From: Marinobacter sp.
GTDB lineage: Bacteria > Pseudomonadota > Gammaproteobacteria > Pseudomonadales > Oleiphilaceae
Direction: 5' to 3'
Assembly (NCBI GenBank): GCA_014359475.1
Contig: JACIZI010000007.1
Coordinates: 1-64,000 of the forward strand
Length of the DNA: 64,000 bases
Below the pieces are notes generated by a model. The model was not told where the DNA came from. It did not search any database and worked only from the letters and a program-made list of their open reading frames with translations. Below, piece by piece: positions 53,803 to 63,006 of the stretch. A program made the position numbers and the translations under genes. Position 1 is the first letter of the stretch. The number at the start of each line of letters is the position of its first letter.

Positions 53803-53895
53803 TCTAGGCTAGAACGTATTCGACCGCCTCAGTCTCGCAATGAACCTGGTGAAAGGCTGGCGTGGCACAAACAGGCAAGTAAGGGAGGCATGGCT

Positions 53896-54357
53896 ATGGC
53901 CGTCAAATTTGAGCTCAACGGCAAACAGGTGTCCGCTGACGTGGAGCCGGACACGCCCCTGCTCTGGGTAATCCGGGATACCTTCGGTCTGACCGGCACC
54001 AAGTTTGGCTGCGGCATTGCACAGTGCGGTGCCTGTACGGTCCACCTGAATGGCCTGACCCGGCGCTCATGCGTGACTCCGGTCTCCCAGGCAGAAGGCG
54101 GCATGGTCACCACCATCGAAGGGCTGGATGGCAAGGAAGCCAGGGCCGTCCAGGACGCATGGGTGGGCATTGACGTGCCCCAGTGCGGCTTCTGCCAGTC
54201 CGGCCAGGTGATGTCCGCAACCGCCCTGTTGAAAGAAATTCCCAAACCCAGCGACGACAACATCAATCAGGCCATGGCGGGCAACATCTGCCGCTGCGCG
54301 ACCTACGTGCGAATCCGCAAGGCCATCCACAACGCCGCTGATACGCTGGAGGGTTAA
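53896..54357 (+). CDS. Molybdenum hydroxylase 2Fe-2S subunit (IorA-like)
   Basis: This 153-aa electron-transfer subunit has a plant-type 2Fe-2S cluster (Cys39, Cys44, Cys47, Cys59) and a second alpha-helical 2Fe-2S cluster (Cys97, Cys100, Cys132, Cys134, in QCGFCQSGQ and GNICRCATY). ATG 53896 is chosen because GGAGG lies 7 nt upstream; the ATG at 53890 is too close to it. It ends 3 nt before the large subunit gene. Relatives include isoquinoline 1-oxidoreductase and aldehyde oxidases. Confidence 0.9.
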   Translation: MAVKFELNGKQVSADVEPDTPLLWVIRDTFGLTGTKFGCGIAQCGACTVHLNGLTRRSCVTPVSQAEGGMVTTIEGLDGKEARAVQDAWVGIDVPQCGFCQSGQVMSATALLKEIPKPSDDNINQAMAGNICRCATYVRIRKAIHNAADTLEG

Positions 54358-54360
54358 GCA

Positions 54361-56634
54361 ATGGCTGATCAAATTTTCAGAGCCGATATTCCATCGACGA
54401 CCGCAGACAGCGGTCTTTCCGGCACCAACCCTGCTGACACCCGGCGTATTGACCGGGCCGCCAGTACCGGCCTCTCCCGACGCAGCTTTCTCCAGGGCAC
54501 GGCGGCTGCGGCTGCCAGCCTGGTCATCGGCATCCATTTGCCGGGAAAAGCACGGGCCGGGGCTGCCGCGTCGGCCGCAGGCGAATCGGCGGCTTTTGCC
54601 CCCAATGCATTTGTGCGGGTGGCGCCTGACAATACCGTGACGGTCATAATCAAGCACATCGAGTTCGGCCAGGGTCCGGCCACCGGGCTTTCCACTCTGG
54701 TGGCCGAAGAGCTGGACGCCGACTGGGGGCAGATGCGGGCAGAGCTTGCGCCGGCGGATACCGAAAAATACGTCAATAGTCTGTTTGGTATCCAGGGCAC
54801 CGGCGGCTCCACCGCCATGGCCAATTCCTACGAACAGATGCGCAAAGCCGGTGCTGCGGCTCGCGCGATGCTGGTCCAGGCCGCAGCCAATCGCTGGCGT
54901 GTGAATGCCGATGAAATTACGGTCAGCAAGGGTACCGTCAGCCACGGCGCCAGCGGAAAGAGTGCCAGCTTCGGCGACCTGGCCAGCGAGGCCGCCAGGC
55001 TGGAAGTTCCGGCCGACCCCGCCCTGAAAAGCCCGGACCAGTTCAACCTGATCGGCACCAGGGTCCGCAAGCTCGACACCCTGGACAAAACCAACGGCAC
55101 ACAGGTTTTTACCCAGGATCTGTATCCGGAGAGCATGGTTACCGCCACCATCCTGCACCCGCCGCAATTCGGCGCCACCGTCGCCTCGCTGGACGACAGT
55201 AAGGCGCGCAGGATCAAAGATGTCATTGACGTGAAGACCGTGCCGGCCGGTGTGGCCGTTTATGCCAACAATACCTACGCTGCCCTGAAGGGCCGCAAGG
55301 CGCTGGAAGTGACCTGGGATGCCAGCAAGGCCGAAACCCGCTCCACCCGGCAGATGGAACAGGATTACAGCAAAGCCGCGCAAACACCCGGTCTCAACGC
55401 CAGGAACGACGGCGATGTAGAGCAAGCCCTGGCGAAAGCGGATAGGATAATCGAGGCAGAGTATTTTTTTCCGTTCCTTGCCCATGCTCCCATGGAAACC
55501 CTGGATGCGGTCATGCAGTTCAAGGATGGCAAGGTGACGGCCTGGCTCGGTTCCCAGATCCAGACTCTGGATGTGGGCGCCCTGTCGAGCGTGTTCGGTG
55601 TGGATAAAAGCAGCATCACGCTCTATACCCAATACGCCGGCGGCAGCTTCGGCCGGCGGGCGCAGCCCGGCGGCGAGTTTGCCGCCGAGGCGGCCGAGGT
55701 CACCAAAGCGTTGGGCTCGGACCGGCCGGTCAAGCTCATGTGGACCCGGGAGAATGACATTCAGGGCGGTCGGTACCGCCCGCTCGCGATCCATAAAATG
55801 CGCGGCGGTCTGGACAAGGATGGCAATATCATCGGCTGGGATCAGCAAATCGCCGTGCAGTCCTTCATGAAAGGGACGGCCTTCGAGAGCGGCATGTTCG
55901 AAGACGGCATCGATGCCAGCGCGGTCGAAGGTTCGCGGGCCATGCCTTATGGCATTGCCAACCTGCGCATTGGCCAGCACCTCATGGAAAACGGTGTCAG
56001 TACGCTCTGGTGGCGCTCGGTGGAACATACTCACAACGCCTACGCCAACGAAACCTTTCTCGACGAGCTTCTGGAAAAAGCCGGCAAAGACCCTGTTGAG
56101 GGGCGCCTTGCCCTGCTTGGCGACAAGCATCCGCGTCACCGCGGCGTCCTGGAAAAAGTTGCGCAAATGGCGGATGCAGCAGGCCCCGTGCCTTCTGGCC
56201 GGCAGCGCGGCGTTGCCCTGCACAAGAGCTTCGGCTCCTTTGTCGCCCAGATCGCCGAAGTCTCCGATAACGGTAACGGCGAACCCAGGGTTCACAAGGT
56301 GTGGTGTGCCGTGGACTGTGGCGTTGCGGTCAACCCGGATGTGATCGCCGCGCAGATGGAAGGCGGCATTGGCTTCGGTATAGGAGCGGTGCTCTACGAC
56401 GCCATCACCCTGAGCGAAGGCGGCTACGTGGAGCAGTCCAACTTCGACCGCTACCGGTCCTTGCGCATCAGCGAAATGCCGGACGTCGAGGTGGCGGTCA
56501 TCCAGTCCACGGAAGCGCCCACCGGCGTTGGCGAGCCGGGCACACCGCCCTCCGGGCCGGCAGTCGCAAACGCCTGGCGACGCCTGACCGGCAAGAGCGT
56601 CTATCGCCTGCCTCTTGTCCCCATCAACGTCTGA
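54361..56634 (+). CDS. Molybdenum hydroxylase molybdopterin subunit (IorB-like)
   Basis: This 757-aa catalytic subunit of the xanthine oxidase family carries a Tat signal (SRRSFLQGTAAAAASLVIG, twin Arg at 40-41), so the folded complex is sent to the periplasm. EFGQGPATGLSTLVAEEL and GTGGSTAMANSYEQMR are molybdopterin-binding stretches, and VGEPGTPPSGPAVANA near residue 723 bears the catalytic Glu (about 725). There is no FAD subunit; a dihaem cytochrome is encoded next, giving the IorAB-cytochrome arrangement. The substrate, an aldehyde or N-heteroaromatic, is unknown. Confidence 0.9.
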   Translation: MADQIFRADIPSTTADSGLSGTNPADTRRIDRAASTGLSRRSFLQGTAAAAASLVIGIHLPGKARAGAAASAAGESAAFAPNAFVRVAPDNTVTVIIKHIEFGQGPATGLSTLVAEELDADWGQMRAELAPADTEKYVNSLFGIQGTGGSTAMANSYEQMRKAGAAARAMLVQAAANRWRVNADEITVSKGTVSHGASGKSASFGDLASEAARLEVPADPALKSPDQFNLIGTRVRKLDTLDKTNGTQVFTQDLYPESMVTATILHPPQFGATVASLDDSKARRIKDVIDVKTVPAGVAVYANNTYAALKGRKALEVTWDASKAETRSTRQMEQDYSKAAQTPGLNARNDGDVEQALAKADRIIEAEYFFPFLAHAPMETLDAVMQFKDGKVTAWLGSQIQTLDVGALSSVFGVDKSSITLYTQYAGGSFGRRAQPGGEFAAEAAEVTKALGSDRPVKLMWTRENDIQGGRYRPLAIHKMRGGLDKDGNIIGWDQQIAVQSFMKGTAFESGMFEDGIDASAVEGSRAMPYGIANLRIGQHLMENGVSTLWWRSVEHTHNAYANETFLDELLEKAGKDPVEGRLALLGDKHPRHRGVLEKVAQMADAAGPVPSGRQRGVALHKSFGSFVAQIAEVSDNGNGEPRVHKVWCAVDCGVAVNPDVIAAQMEGGIGFGIGAVLYDAITLSEGGYVEQSNFDRYRSLRISEMPDVEVAVIQSTEAPTGVGEPGTPPSGPAVANAWRRLTGKSVYRLPLVPINV

Positions 56635-56646
56635 GGAGCTGACACC

Positions 56647-57285
56647 ATGCAACACGCGGTATATTCACTGGGAGGTGCCGGCCTTATTGCGGCCATGGCG
56701 TTTCTGACCCTGGGCGCGGCCAACGTGGCGAGCGAGAACGGCATCAGTAATGAAACCCTCAAGTCGCCTGAGGCGTTCAAGTCCATCAGCGACAAGAGCA
56801 AACGTTCCGTGGCGCTGTTTAATGAAATGGGTAAAGTCATTACCCACCCCCGCTGCATGAATTGCCACCCCAAAGGTGACAGCCCCCTGCAGGGCATGAA
56901 CATGCAGAAACACGAGCCCCCGGTGGTCAGGGGCGCAGGCGGTATGGGTGCGCCCGCCATGAGATGCTCAACCTGCCACAGTGATGAGAATGTCACCTTT
57001 ATGGACAGTGAAGGCTCCGTACCCGGCCACGCGGTCTGGCGACTGGCTCCGCCCGAGCAGGCCTGGGTAGGCAAGAGCCTGGGCGAGATATGCCGCCAGC
57101 TCAAGGATCAGAAGCGCAGCCACATGACCCTGGCAGAATTGCAGAAGCACAACGCCACCGATGGCCTGGTGGGGTGGGGCTGGAACCCCGGCGAAGGCCG
57201 AACACCGGTACCCGGCAGCCAGAAGATGTTTGGCGAACTCACCCAGGCCTGGATCGACACCGGAGCGGAGTGCCCGGGCGGCTGA
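56647..57285 (+). CDS. Dihaem c-type cytochrome of the molybdenum hydroxylase
   Basis: This 212-aa protein has an N-terminal hydrophobic segment (about 8-28) that serves as signal or anchor, and two haem c sites, CMNCH (70-74) and CSTCH (107-111). The rest ([33 protein letters not shown]) resembles the isoquinoline 1-oxidoreductase-associated cytochrome. It starts 12 nt after the molybdopterin subunit and would accept its electrons in the periplasm. The 206-nt gap downstream holds a G8 run (57310-57317). Confidence 0.85.
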   Translation: MQHAVYSLGGAGLIAAMAFLTLGAANVASENGISNETLKSPEAFKSISDKSKRSVALFNEMGKVITHPRCMNCHPKGDSPLQGMNMQKHEPPVVRGAGGMGAPAMRCSTCHSDENVTFMDSEGSVPGHAVWRLAPPEQAWVGKSLGEICRQLKDQKRSHMTLAELQKHNATDGLVGWGWNPGEGRTPVPGSQKMFGELTQAWIDTGAECPGG

Positions 57286-57340
57286 TCTGCATCACCCGGA
57301 GGTAAGGGAGGGGGGGGTAAACCGAACAACCCTCTCGCAT

Positions 57341-57360
57341 TTATAACTGAAAGTTCTTAT
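57341..57360 (+). promoter_or_regulatory. Candidate CysB-type dyad upstream of sbp
   Basis: TTATAAC and GTTCTTAT lie as imperfect inverted halves around TGAAA, AT-rich in a GC-rich setting, about 130 nt upstream of the sulfate-binding protein gene. CysB sites have such loosely conserved AT-rich halves. This is a weak call. Confidence 0.3.
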
Positions 57361-57491
57361 CTCGGTGTAAATCCATCTAGGAAATGTTTTGTCGGTTGTG
57401 GGGTTTGGTCGTATCGTTTGCTCTCTTTAAGCGCTGCCGTTGTTATTCAGCCGCTTATGATGATTGTGAACAAACACGGAGCCTATACACC

Positions 57492-58526
57492 ATGGCCAAA
57501 TCGATTTTTTCTCGCTCTAAAGCTCGTCGGAGTCTTTGGTTAAGCGCTCTGGCACTGATGGTCTCGGTCGTGGGGCCTGTTGCTGCGCAGGAACGTGAGA
57601 TTCTGAACTCGTCCTACGACATTGCCCGCGAACTGTTCGCGGAATACAACGTGATATTCCAGGACTACTGGAAAGAAAAGACCGGCGAAACCGTGAACGT
57701 CCAGCAATCCCACTCCGGCTCTTCCAAGCAGGCGCGTGCGATTCTGCAGGGCCTGAGTGCCGACGTGGTTACTTACAATCAGGTGACGGACGTTAATATC
57801 CTGGCCGAGCGTGGCAACCTGATCCCCGACGATTGGGCATCACGCTTGCCCAACAACAGCTCACCTTACTATTCCACCATGGCGTTTCTGGTGCGCGAAG
57901 GTAACCCCAAAAACATCGAGAACTGGGACGACCTGATCCGTGAGGATGTCGAGCTGATCATGCCGAACCCGAAAACCTCCGGTAACGGTCGTTACACCTA
58001 TCTGGCGGCGCTGGGGTTTGCCCAGGACAAGTTCGGGGATGACCAGGAAAAGATTGATGCTTTCATGAGCGATCTGCTGGGGCAGGTAAAGGTGTTCGAC
58101 TCCGGCGGGCGCGGCGCTACCACCACTTTTGTTGAACGTGGACTGGGGGATGTGTTGCTGACGTTTGAATCCGAGGCCAACAACATCCCGGCGCTGAACC
58201 CGGACAGGAACTTCCAGGTTGTGGTTCCGAAAGTGAGCTTCCTTGCCGAGTTCCCGGTGGCCTGGATCGACAAGAACATCGAGAAGAAGGGTACGGCGGA
58301 TGTGGCTAAGGCGTATCTGGAGTACCTGTACTCCGAAGAAGCCCAGCGTATGCTGACTGGTTTCAATTATCGGGTACATAACGAAGCCGTGAAGGCTGAA
58401 GTGGCTGACAAGTTTCCCGAACTGAAGCTGATGCCGATTCAGGACATTGCCGGCAACTGGAAAAACGCCATGGAGACCCATTTTGCCAGCGGCGGCAAGC
58501 TGGACCAGTTGCAGCGTCGCCGATAG
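57492..58526 (+). CDS. sbp: Periplasmic sulfate-binding protein
   Basis: This 344-aa protein starts at ATG 57492 with a signal peptide cleaved near VAAQ (about residue 34). The mature protein opens REILNSSYDIARELFAEYN and shows SHSGSSKQARAILQGLSADVVT, PNPKTSGNGRYTYLAALG and SGGRGATTTFVERGLGDV, all typical of Sbp/CysP. Ser/Gly backbone groups in these loops coordinate sulfate or thiosulfate. It is first in the sbp-cysT-cysW-cysA operon. Confidence 0.93.
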   Translation: MAKSIFSRSKARRSLWLSALALMVSVVGPVAAQEREILNSSYDIARELFAEYNVIFQDYWKEKTGETVNVQQSHSGSSKQARAILQGLSADVVTYNQVTDVNILAERGNLIPDDWASRLPNNSSPYYSTMAFLVREGNPKNIENWDDLIREDVELIMPNPKTSGNGRYTYLAALGFAQDKFGDDQEKIDAFMSDLLGQVKVFDSGGRGATTTFVERGLGDVLLTFESEANNIPALNPDRNFQVVVPKVSFLAEFPVAWIDKNIEKKGTADVAKAYLEYLYSEEAQRMLTGFNYRVHNEAVKAEVADKFPELKLMPIQDIAGNWKNAMETHFASGGKLDQLQRRR

Positions 58527-58559
58527 GCGATGTGCCACCAAAGGATGCGTAACTGATCC

Positions 58560-59432
58560 ATGGCCACCACCGAGCTTTCGGAGCGCCCGGCAAAACGGCT
58601 GAGCGCTCCCGCCACCAAACGCGTATTGCCAGGGTTCGGACTGAGCCTCGGCATTTCGCTTTTCTTTATCAGCCTGGTTCTGCTTTTGCCCATCAGTGGC
58701 CTGTTTATTCGTGCTGCTGGCATGGGATGGGAGCAGTTCTGGTTTGTGATCACCGATCCGCGAGTGGTGGCTTCCTACAAGGTCACGGTGCTGGCAGCTC
58801 TGGCGGCCTCCCTGTTCAACTGCGTGTTCGGTCTGTTGTTGGCCTGGGTGTTGGTGCGTTATGAGTTCCCGGGAAGGCGTCTGCTAGACGCCATTATGGA
58901 TCTGCCGTTCGCCCTGCCGACCGCCGTGGCCGGGATTACACTGGCGACCCTGTTTGCCGAGAACGGCTGGTATGGCCAGTATCTGGCAAAGTTGGGCATT
59001 GAAGTCGCCTTTACGCCTCTGGGTATTGTGGTGGCCATGGCGTTCACCAGCCTGCCCTTCGTGGTGCGTACGGTGCAGCCGGTGCTTGAAGAGATGGCGC
59101 CGGAAGACGAGGAAGCGGCCATGAGCCTGGGAGCCTCGGACATGACAGTGTTCCGCAAGATCCTGATGCCGACGCTCTGGCCCGCAATCGTGACCGGCGG
59201 CGCGCTTTCGTTCGCCCGCAGCCTGGGTGAATACGGTGCGGTCATTTTTATTGCCGGCAACTCCCCCTATGTCAGCGAAGTGATCAGTCTGATGATTTTT
59301 GTTCGCCTGGAGGAATATGACTTCCCGGCGGCCAGTGCCATTGCCGCAGTGGTGATGACGATATCGCTATTGCTGCTGTTGGTGATCAATGTCTGGCAGG
59401 GGCGCTACCTCAAGCGTCTGCAGGGAGGTTAG
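58560..59432 (+). CDS. cysT: Sulfate ABC transporter permease CysT
   Basis: This 290-aa inner-membrane permease (also called CysU) has six TM helices after a 28-residue polar N-terminus (LPGFGLSLGISLFF). DLPFALPTAVAGITLATLF and the EAA loop EEAAMSLGASDMTVFRKI are diagnostic. It follows sbp by 33 nt and precedes cysW by 3 nt. Confidence 0.93.
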   Translation: MATTELSERPAKRLSAPATKRVLPGFGLSLGISLFFISLVLLLPISGLFIRAAGMGWEQFWFVITDPRVVASYKVTVLAALAASLFNCVFGLLLAWVLVRYEFPGRRLLDAIMDLPFALPTAVAGITLATLFAENGWYGQYLAKLGIEVAFTPLGIVVAMAFTSLPFVVRTVQPVLEEMAPEDEEAAMSLGASDMTVFRKILMPTLWPAIVTGGALSFARSLGEYGAVIFIAGNSPYVSEVISLMIFVRLEEYDFPAASAIAAVVMTISLLLLLVINVWQGRYLKRLQGG

Positions 59433-59435
59433 GGT

Positions 59436-60266
59436 ATGGCTGCACGCAAACATCGCCGTGTAGGTGACAGCCCAGTGGTTCGTCGCAGCCTGGTCGGTCT
59501 GGCTGTCGCTCTGACTCTGTTGTTTCTGTTCATGCCGCTGGCGCTGATCTTTGTGCAGGCGTTTGCCGAAGGCTGGGCCGGTTACGTCAGCAATATTCTC
59601 AATGAGTACACACTTCACGCGATCGGTCTGACGCTTTTCGTTGCTCTGCTCACCGTCCCGTTAAACATGGTATTTGGTGTGTTCCTGGCCTGGCTGGTAA
59701 CCCGTTTCCGGTTCCCCGGGCGCAAGCTCTTGACGACCCTTATTGATATTCCGTTCGCGGTTTCACCCGTGGTCGCCGGCCTGCTGTTCCTGCTGCTCTA
59801 CGGGAGCAATGGCTGGGTGGGGCAGTGGCTCGGTGAATACGATATTCAACTGATGTTCTCCTGGCCGGGCATTGTCATGGTGACCGTGTTCGTAACCTGT
59901 CCGTTCGTGGCCCGGGAACTGATCCCACTGATGCAGCAACAGGGTCGTGAAGAGGAGGAGGCCGGCGTGGTGCTGGGGGCGTCCGGTTGGCAGTTGTTCC
60001 GTCGCGTTACCCTGCCGAACATTCGCTGGGCGCTATTGTACGGCGTGATCCTTACCAATGCCCGGGCAGTAGGGGAGTTTGGTGCGGTATCGGTGGTGTC
60101 CGGAAGTATCCGGGGTCAGACCAATACCCTGCCGCTGCAGGTGGAATTGCTGTATCAGGACTACAACACCGTGGGTGCGTTCGCAGCCTCATCGCTGCTG
60201 GCCGGTATCGCGTTGATCACGCTTGTGGTGAAAGCCATCGTTGAATGGCGTCAGAGTCGTAACTAA
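59436..60266 (+). CDS. cysW: Sulfate ABC transporter permease CysW
   Basis: This 276-aa second permease has six TM helices, with [20 protein letters not shown] and the EAA loop [20 protein letters not shown], and [22 protein letters not shown] near the end as in CysW. Start ATG 59436 is 3 nt after cysT. Confidence 0.93.
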   Translation: MAARKHRRVGDSPVVRRSLVGLAVALTLLFLFMPLALIFVQAFAEGWAGYVSNILNEYTLHAIGLTLFVALLTVPLNMVFGVFLAWLVTRFRFPGRKLLTTLIDIPFAVSPVVAGLLFLLLYGSNGWVGQWLGEYDIQLMFSWPGIVMVTVFVTCPFVARELIPLMQQQGREEEEAGVVLGASGWQLFRRVTLPNIRWALLYGVILTNARAVGEFGAVSVVSGSIRGQTNTLPLQVELLYQDYNTVGAFAASSLLAGIALITLVVKAIVEWRQSRN

Positions 60267-60274
60267 GGGTTTTC

Positions 60275-61366
60275 ATGAGCATCGAGATACAGGGTATCAA
60301 CAAGTTTTTCGACAAGTTTCAGGCCCTGCATGATATCAATCTGACCATTCCGGATGGCCAACTTACGGCTTTGCTGGGCCCTTCCGGTTCGGGCAAGACC
60401 ACGCTTTTGCGTATTATTGCTGGCCTGGAAACACCGGAAGAGGGCAGGATTCGTTTCAGCGGTAAGGATGTGACTGATCTGCACGTGCGGGACCGGCGCG
60501 TTGGTTTTGTTTTTCAGCACTATGCCTTGTTCCGCCATATGACGGTGGCCGAGAACGTGGCTTTTGGCCTCAACGTGCTGCCGCGCAAGGAACGCCCTGG
60601 CAAGCCGGAGATCCGCAAGCGGGTTAAAGATCTGCTTGAAATGGTGCAGTTGGCCCACCTCGCCAACCGGTACCCGACACAACTCTCAGGTGGTCAGAAG
60701 CAGCGCATTGCCCTGGCCCGTGCCATGGCCATGCGCCCGGAGATTCTTCTGCTGGATGAGCCATTCGGTGCACTTGATGCCAAGGTGCGAAAAGAACTTC
60801 GCCGCTGGCTGCGTAGCCTTCATGACGAGCTGCATTTTACCAGCGTATTCGTGACCCACGATCAGGAGGAAGCCCTGGAGCTTTCCGATCAGGTGGTGGT
60901 GATGAGCAGCGGCCGCATCGAGCAGGTCGACTCGCCCGTGGAGCTCTATGGCCGCCCTGACAGCCGGTTTGTCTTCGAGTTTCTGGGCCAGGTGAACGTG
61001 CTGTCCGGTAAGATCCGCGACGGCATTATGCGCCAGGGAGATGCCTGGATTCGCCTGCCCGAGGGTTGTGAAAACGACGACGCCCAGCTTTACCTGAGGC
61101 CTCACGAGGTAAGGCTGACCCAGGACGCCAGTGATCGGGCCCACTTGCCATTCCGTATTGAGGCCATCAATCTGATCGGTGCGGAAGTCCGCATTGAACT
61201 CAAACCGGATGGCTGGGAATGTGAGGAATTGTGGGAGGTTGGCATCAGCCACACCGAGTTTAACGCCCGTCACCCCCAGCGCGGTGATCGTTGCTTTGCG
61301 GTGCCAGATGTAGGGCACCTGTTCTGTGAACATGCCGCCGAACCAACGACTCTGGACTGGCGGTGA
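60275..61366 (+). CDS. cysA: Sulfate/thiosulfate ABC transporter ATPase CysA
   Basis: This 363-aa ATPase opens [21 protein letters not shown], with Walker A GPSGSGKT at 35-42, signature LSGGQKQR, Walker [21 protein letters not shown], and a C-terminal CysA-type TOBE domain ([10 protein letters not shown]). It closes the operon, 8 nt after cysW. No clear terminator was seen before the convergent thpR gene. Confidence 0.93.
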   Translation: MSIEIQGINKFFDKFQALHDINLTIPDGQLTALLGPSGSGKTTLLRIIAGLETPEEGRIRFSGKDVTDLHVRDRRVGFVFQHYALFRHMTVAENVAFGLNVLPRKERPGKPEIRKRVKDLLEMVQLAHLANRYPTQLSGGQKQRIALARAMAMRPEILLLDEPFGALDAKVRKELRRWLRSLHDELHFTSVFVTHDQEEALELSDQVVVMSSGRIEQVDSPVELYGRPDSRFVFEFLGQVNVLSGKIRDGIMRQGDAWIRLPEGCENDDAQLYLRPHEVRLTQDASDRAHLPFRIEAINLIGAEVRIELKPDGWECEELWEVGISHTEFNARHPQRGDRCFAVPDVGHLFCEHAAEPTTLDWR

Positions 61367-61411
61367 TGGGCGGGCGTTAGGGTCCCGACTGGGGAATCCG
61401 CTTATGTATTA

Positions 61412-62035
61412 TCAATAACGCTCAGCTTTGCTCGCGCCACTGAGGTCATAATCGATTCTGCCCCCTTTTGTCTTATCGGCGGCGCACGCCAGGCCAGGCT
61501 TGAGGCGGCAGGCGAAGCGCCTGATGGCGCTATATGCGGAACCGGCGGGCTCCTGCTGGCTTTCAAACAGTACAAATTCTGTTACCGGGAACTGCCCGAA
61601 AACATGTTCACCCTGTTCTGCCAGCAACGCCTCAACAGAGCCAGACTCGCGTTTGAAACGGGCCAGGGTGATGTGGGGGTGAAAAGCCCGGTTCTCTGTT
61701 GCAAAGCCCAGCTTTTGCATCCGCCGCTGAAGTGCCTTGTGGAGCCTGGCCACTGGCGCCTCTGGCTGAATGCCTGCCCACAGGTTCCGTGGCCTCCGGG
61801 GCCGGCCGAAACAGCCAAGGCCGGTGACCTGCAGCGAGAAGGGTTCGGCCTGAATATCCGCGACAGAATGGCAAACGGCAGGGACCTGTTCTTCCTCTAC
61901 ATTTCCCAGGAACAGAACAGTAAGGTGCAGTTGTGCGGCAGACTGCCATTTGGCGCCCGGGACCGCTGACTGAACTGTCAATAAGCGGTCCTTGATTTCG
62001 GATGGAAGCTCCAGCCCGAAGAAAAGTCGTGGCAT
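61412..62035 (-). CDS. thpR: RNA 2',3'-cyclic phosphodiesterase
   Basis: This 207-aa 2H-phosphoesterase (former LigT family) has both catalytic motifs: HLTV (His37, Thr39) and HITL (His121, Thr123), with RLFFGLELP at the N-terminus. It opens 2',3'-cyclic phosphate RNA ends. The C-terminal 30 residues are basic and not conserved. The 248-nt gap upstream (62036-62283) shows no gene. Confidence 0.9.
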   Translation of the reverse strand: MPRLFFGLELPSEIKDRLLTVQSAVPGAKWQSAAQLHLTVLFLGNVEEEQVPAVCHSVADIQAEPFSLQVTGLGCFGRPRRPRNLWAGIQPEAPVARLHKALQRRMQKLGFATENRAFHPHITLARFKRESGSVEALLAEQGEHVFGQFPVTEFVLFESQQEPAGSAYSAIRRFACRLKPGLACAADKTKGGRIDYDLSGASKAERY

Positions 62036-62283
62036 ACAGATGTACCTCTGAGACTGATTTTATCAAAGTGCACTGCGGCGGGCACATTTCCCCCATGCTG
62101 CATCACCCGGAATTCGGACTTATGGATGCCCTGGCTCGCCCATGCCATTCCCAGTCGCCGGAGTGGTTCGTCCATGGGTTCAGGTTTATCAGTCCGTACC
62201 TTCACGCTCCGATACGGAAAGAGGAAAGATGCATGCGCAAATGGGACCAGGCGACTTTTGAACGATCATTCCGATCCAGGGGG

Positions 62284-62742
62284 CTAGTGGGTTCCGTAGG
62301 TCGGATATACCGAAGGCGCAAGGGTGGGTTCACACCCTGCGACATTCCGGGCTTGTTTGTGAGGATGCAGGTACCAGCGTTTTCCTGCTTTGGTGAAGGT
62401 GTCACTTGTCACCTCAAAGGTGGCTGTGGTTACCGTTGCCGGAATGGGGGTGCCGTCGGCATGGCGGTAGACGCAGCTGGTCTCGAGCCGGAGTGGCGTG
62501 GAGATGGGGAGCGTGATAAAACCGTCCTCCCTGACCGACGGGGCCTGGCCATTGACGGACACGACTTTGAGACAGGGGCCGAAATGGATTTTACGGAGAT
62601 CTTTTATGTACTCCTTCAAGCAATGTTGGGCGCTGAGGAGCACCGTGCCCGGGGCAATATCATCGCCTTCTGTTTCGGAGGGCAGCAACTGACAGCCGCT
62701 CAGAATGAAAAGCGCCGAGAGGAAAGGCAGTAGGCGTGGCAT
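62284..62742 (-). CDS. Unrecognised lipoprotein
   Basis: This 152-aa protein has a lipobox FILSGC (Cys17) and a mature part with four further cysteines (AQHCLKEY, GPCLKVV, TSCVYRH, AGCEPT), two possible disulfides. The sequence looks beta-rich. No family was recognised. It stands alone between thpR and the short ORF at 62788. Confidence 0.65.
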   Translation of the reverse strand: MPRLLPFLSALFILSGCQLLPSETEGDDIAPGTVLLSAQHCLKEYIKDLRKIHFGPCLKVVSVNGQAPSVREDGFITLPISTPLRLETSCVYRHADGTPIPATVTTATFEVTSDTFTKAGKRWYLHPHKQARNVAGCEPTLAPSVYPTYGTH

Positions 62743-62787
62743 GATGGTCTCCCTGCAGTGCTTCTCTCCGGAAACGTCCGGGGACCC

Positions 62788-63006
62788 TTACTCGAAGGTC
62801 CTGGGCCGCAGGACGTCGGGTTTCAGGAAAGGCTTGTCGCCGGTGTTGTCGTGATCGCCCAGTAACTTTCCGTTGACTACTGTTCCATAATTCGTGTGCT
62901 TGTGGAAGTTAAAGTATTTCTCACGGGTCTCTTTCACATCAGCGGTATAACGCCGATCCTGAGTACCTTTCTGGGAGTTGATGTAGTTGGCAACCAGACG
63001 GGACAC
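62788..63006 (-). CDS. Short unknown ORF or gene remnant
   Basis: From GTG 63006 a 72-aa product reads SRLVANYINSQKGTQDRR, then EKYFNFHKHTNYGTVVNG and KPDVLRPRTFE. It is polar and looks like the C-terminal part of a larger protein. The GTG overlaps the TAG of the gamma-glutamyltransferase gene (TAGTG) but has no ribosome-binding site. It could be a coupled small gene or the tail of a deleted one. No function assigned. Confidence 0.35.
   Translation of the reverse strand: MSRLVANYINSQKGTQDRRYTADVKETREKYFNFHKHTNYGTVVNGKLLGDHDNTGDKPFLKPDVLRPRTFE

Noticed and set aside
54067-56655. An 862-codon open frame on the minus strand across the molybdenum hydroxylase genes
   Set aside because: It lies opposite well-supported IorA/IorB genes with clear cluster and cofactor motifs; its translation is His/Gly/Arg-rich with no family sense, as expected of an antisense shadow in GC-rich DNA.
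62002-62733. A 243-codon plus-strand frame across the thpR leader and the lipoprotein gene
   Set aside because: Most of it is antisense to the lipoprotein gene, which has a clear lipobox; the remainder shows no family features.
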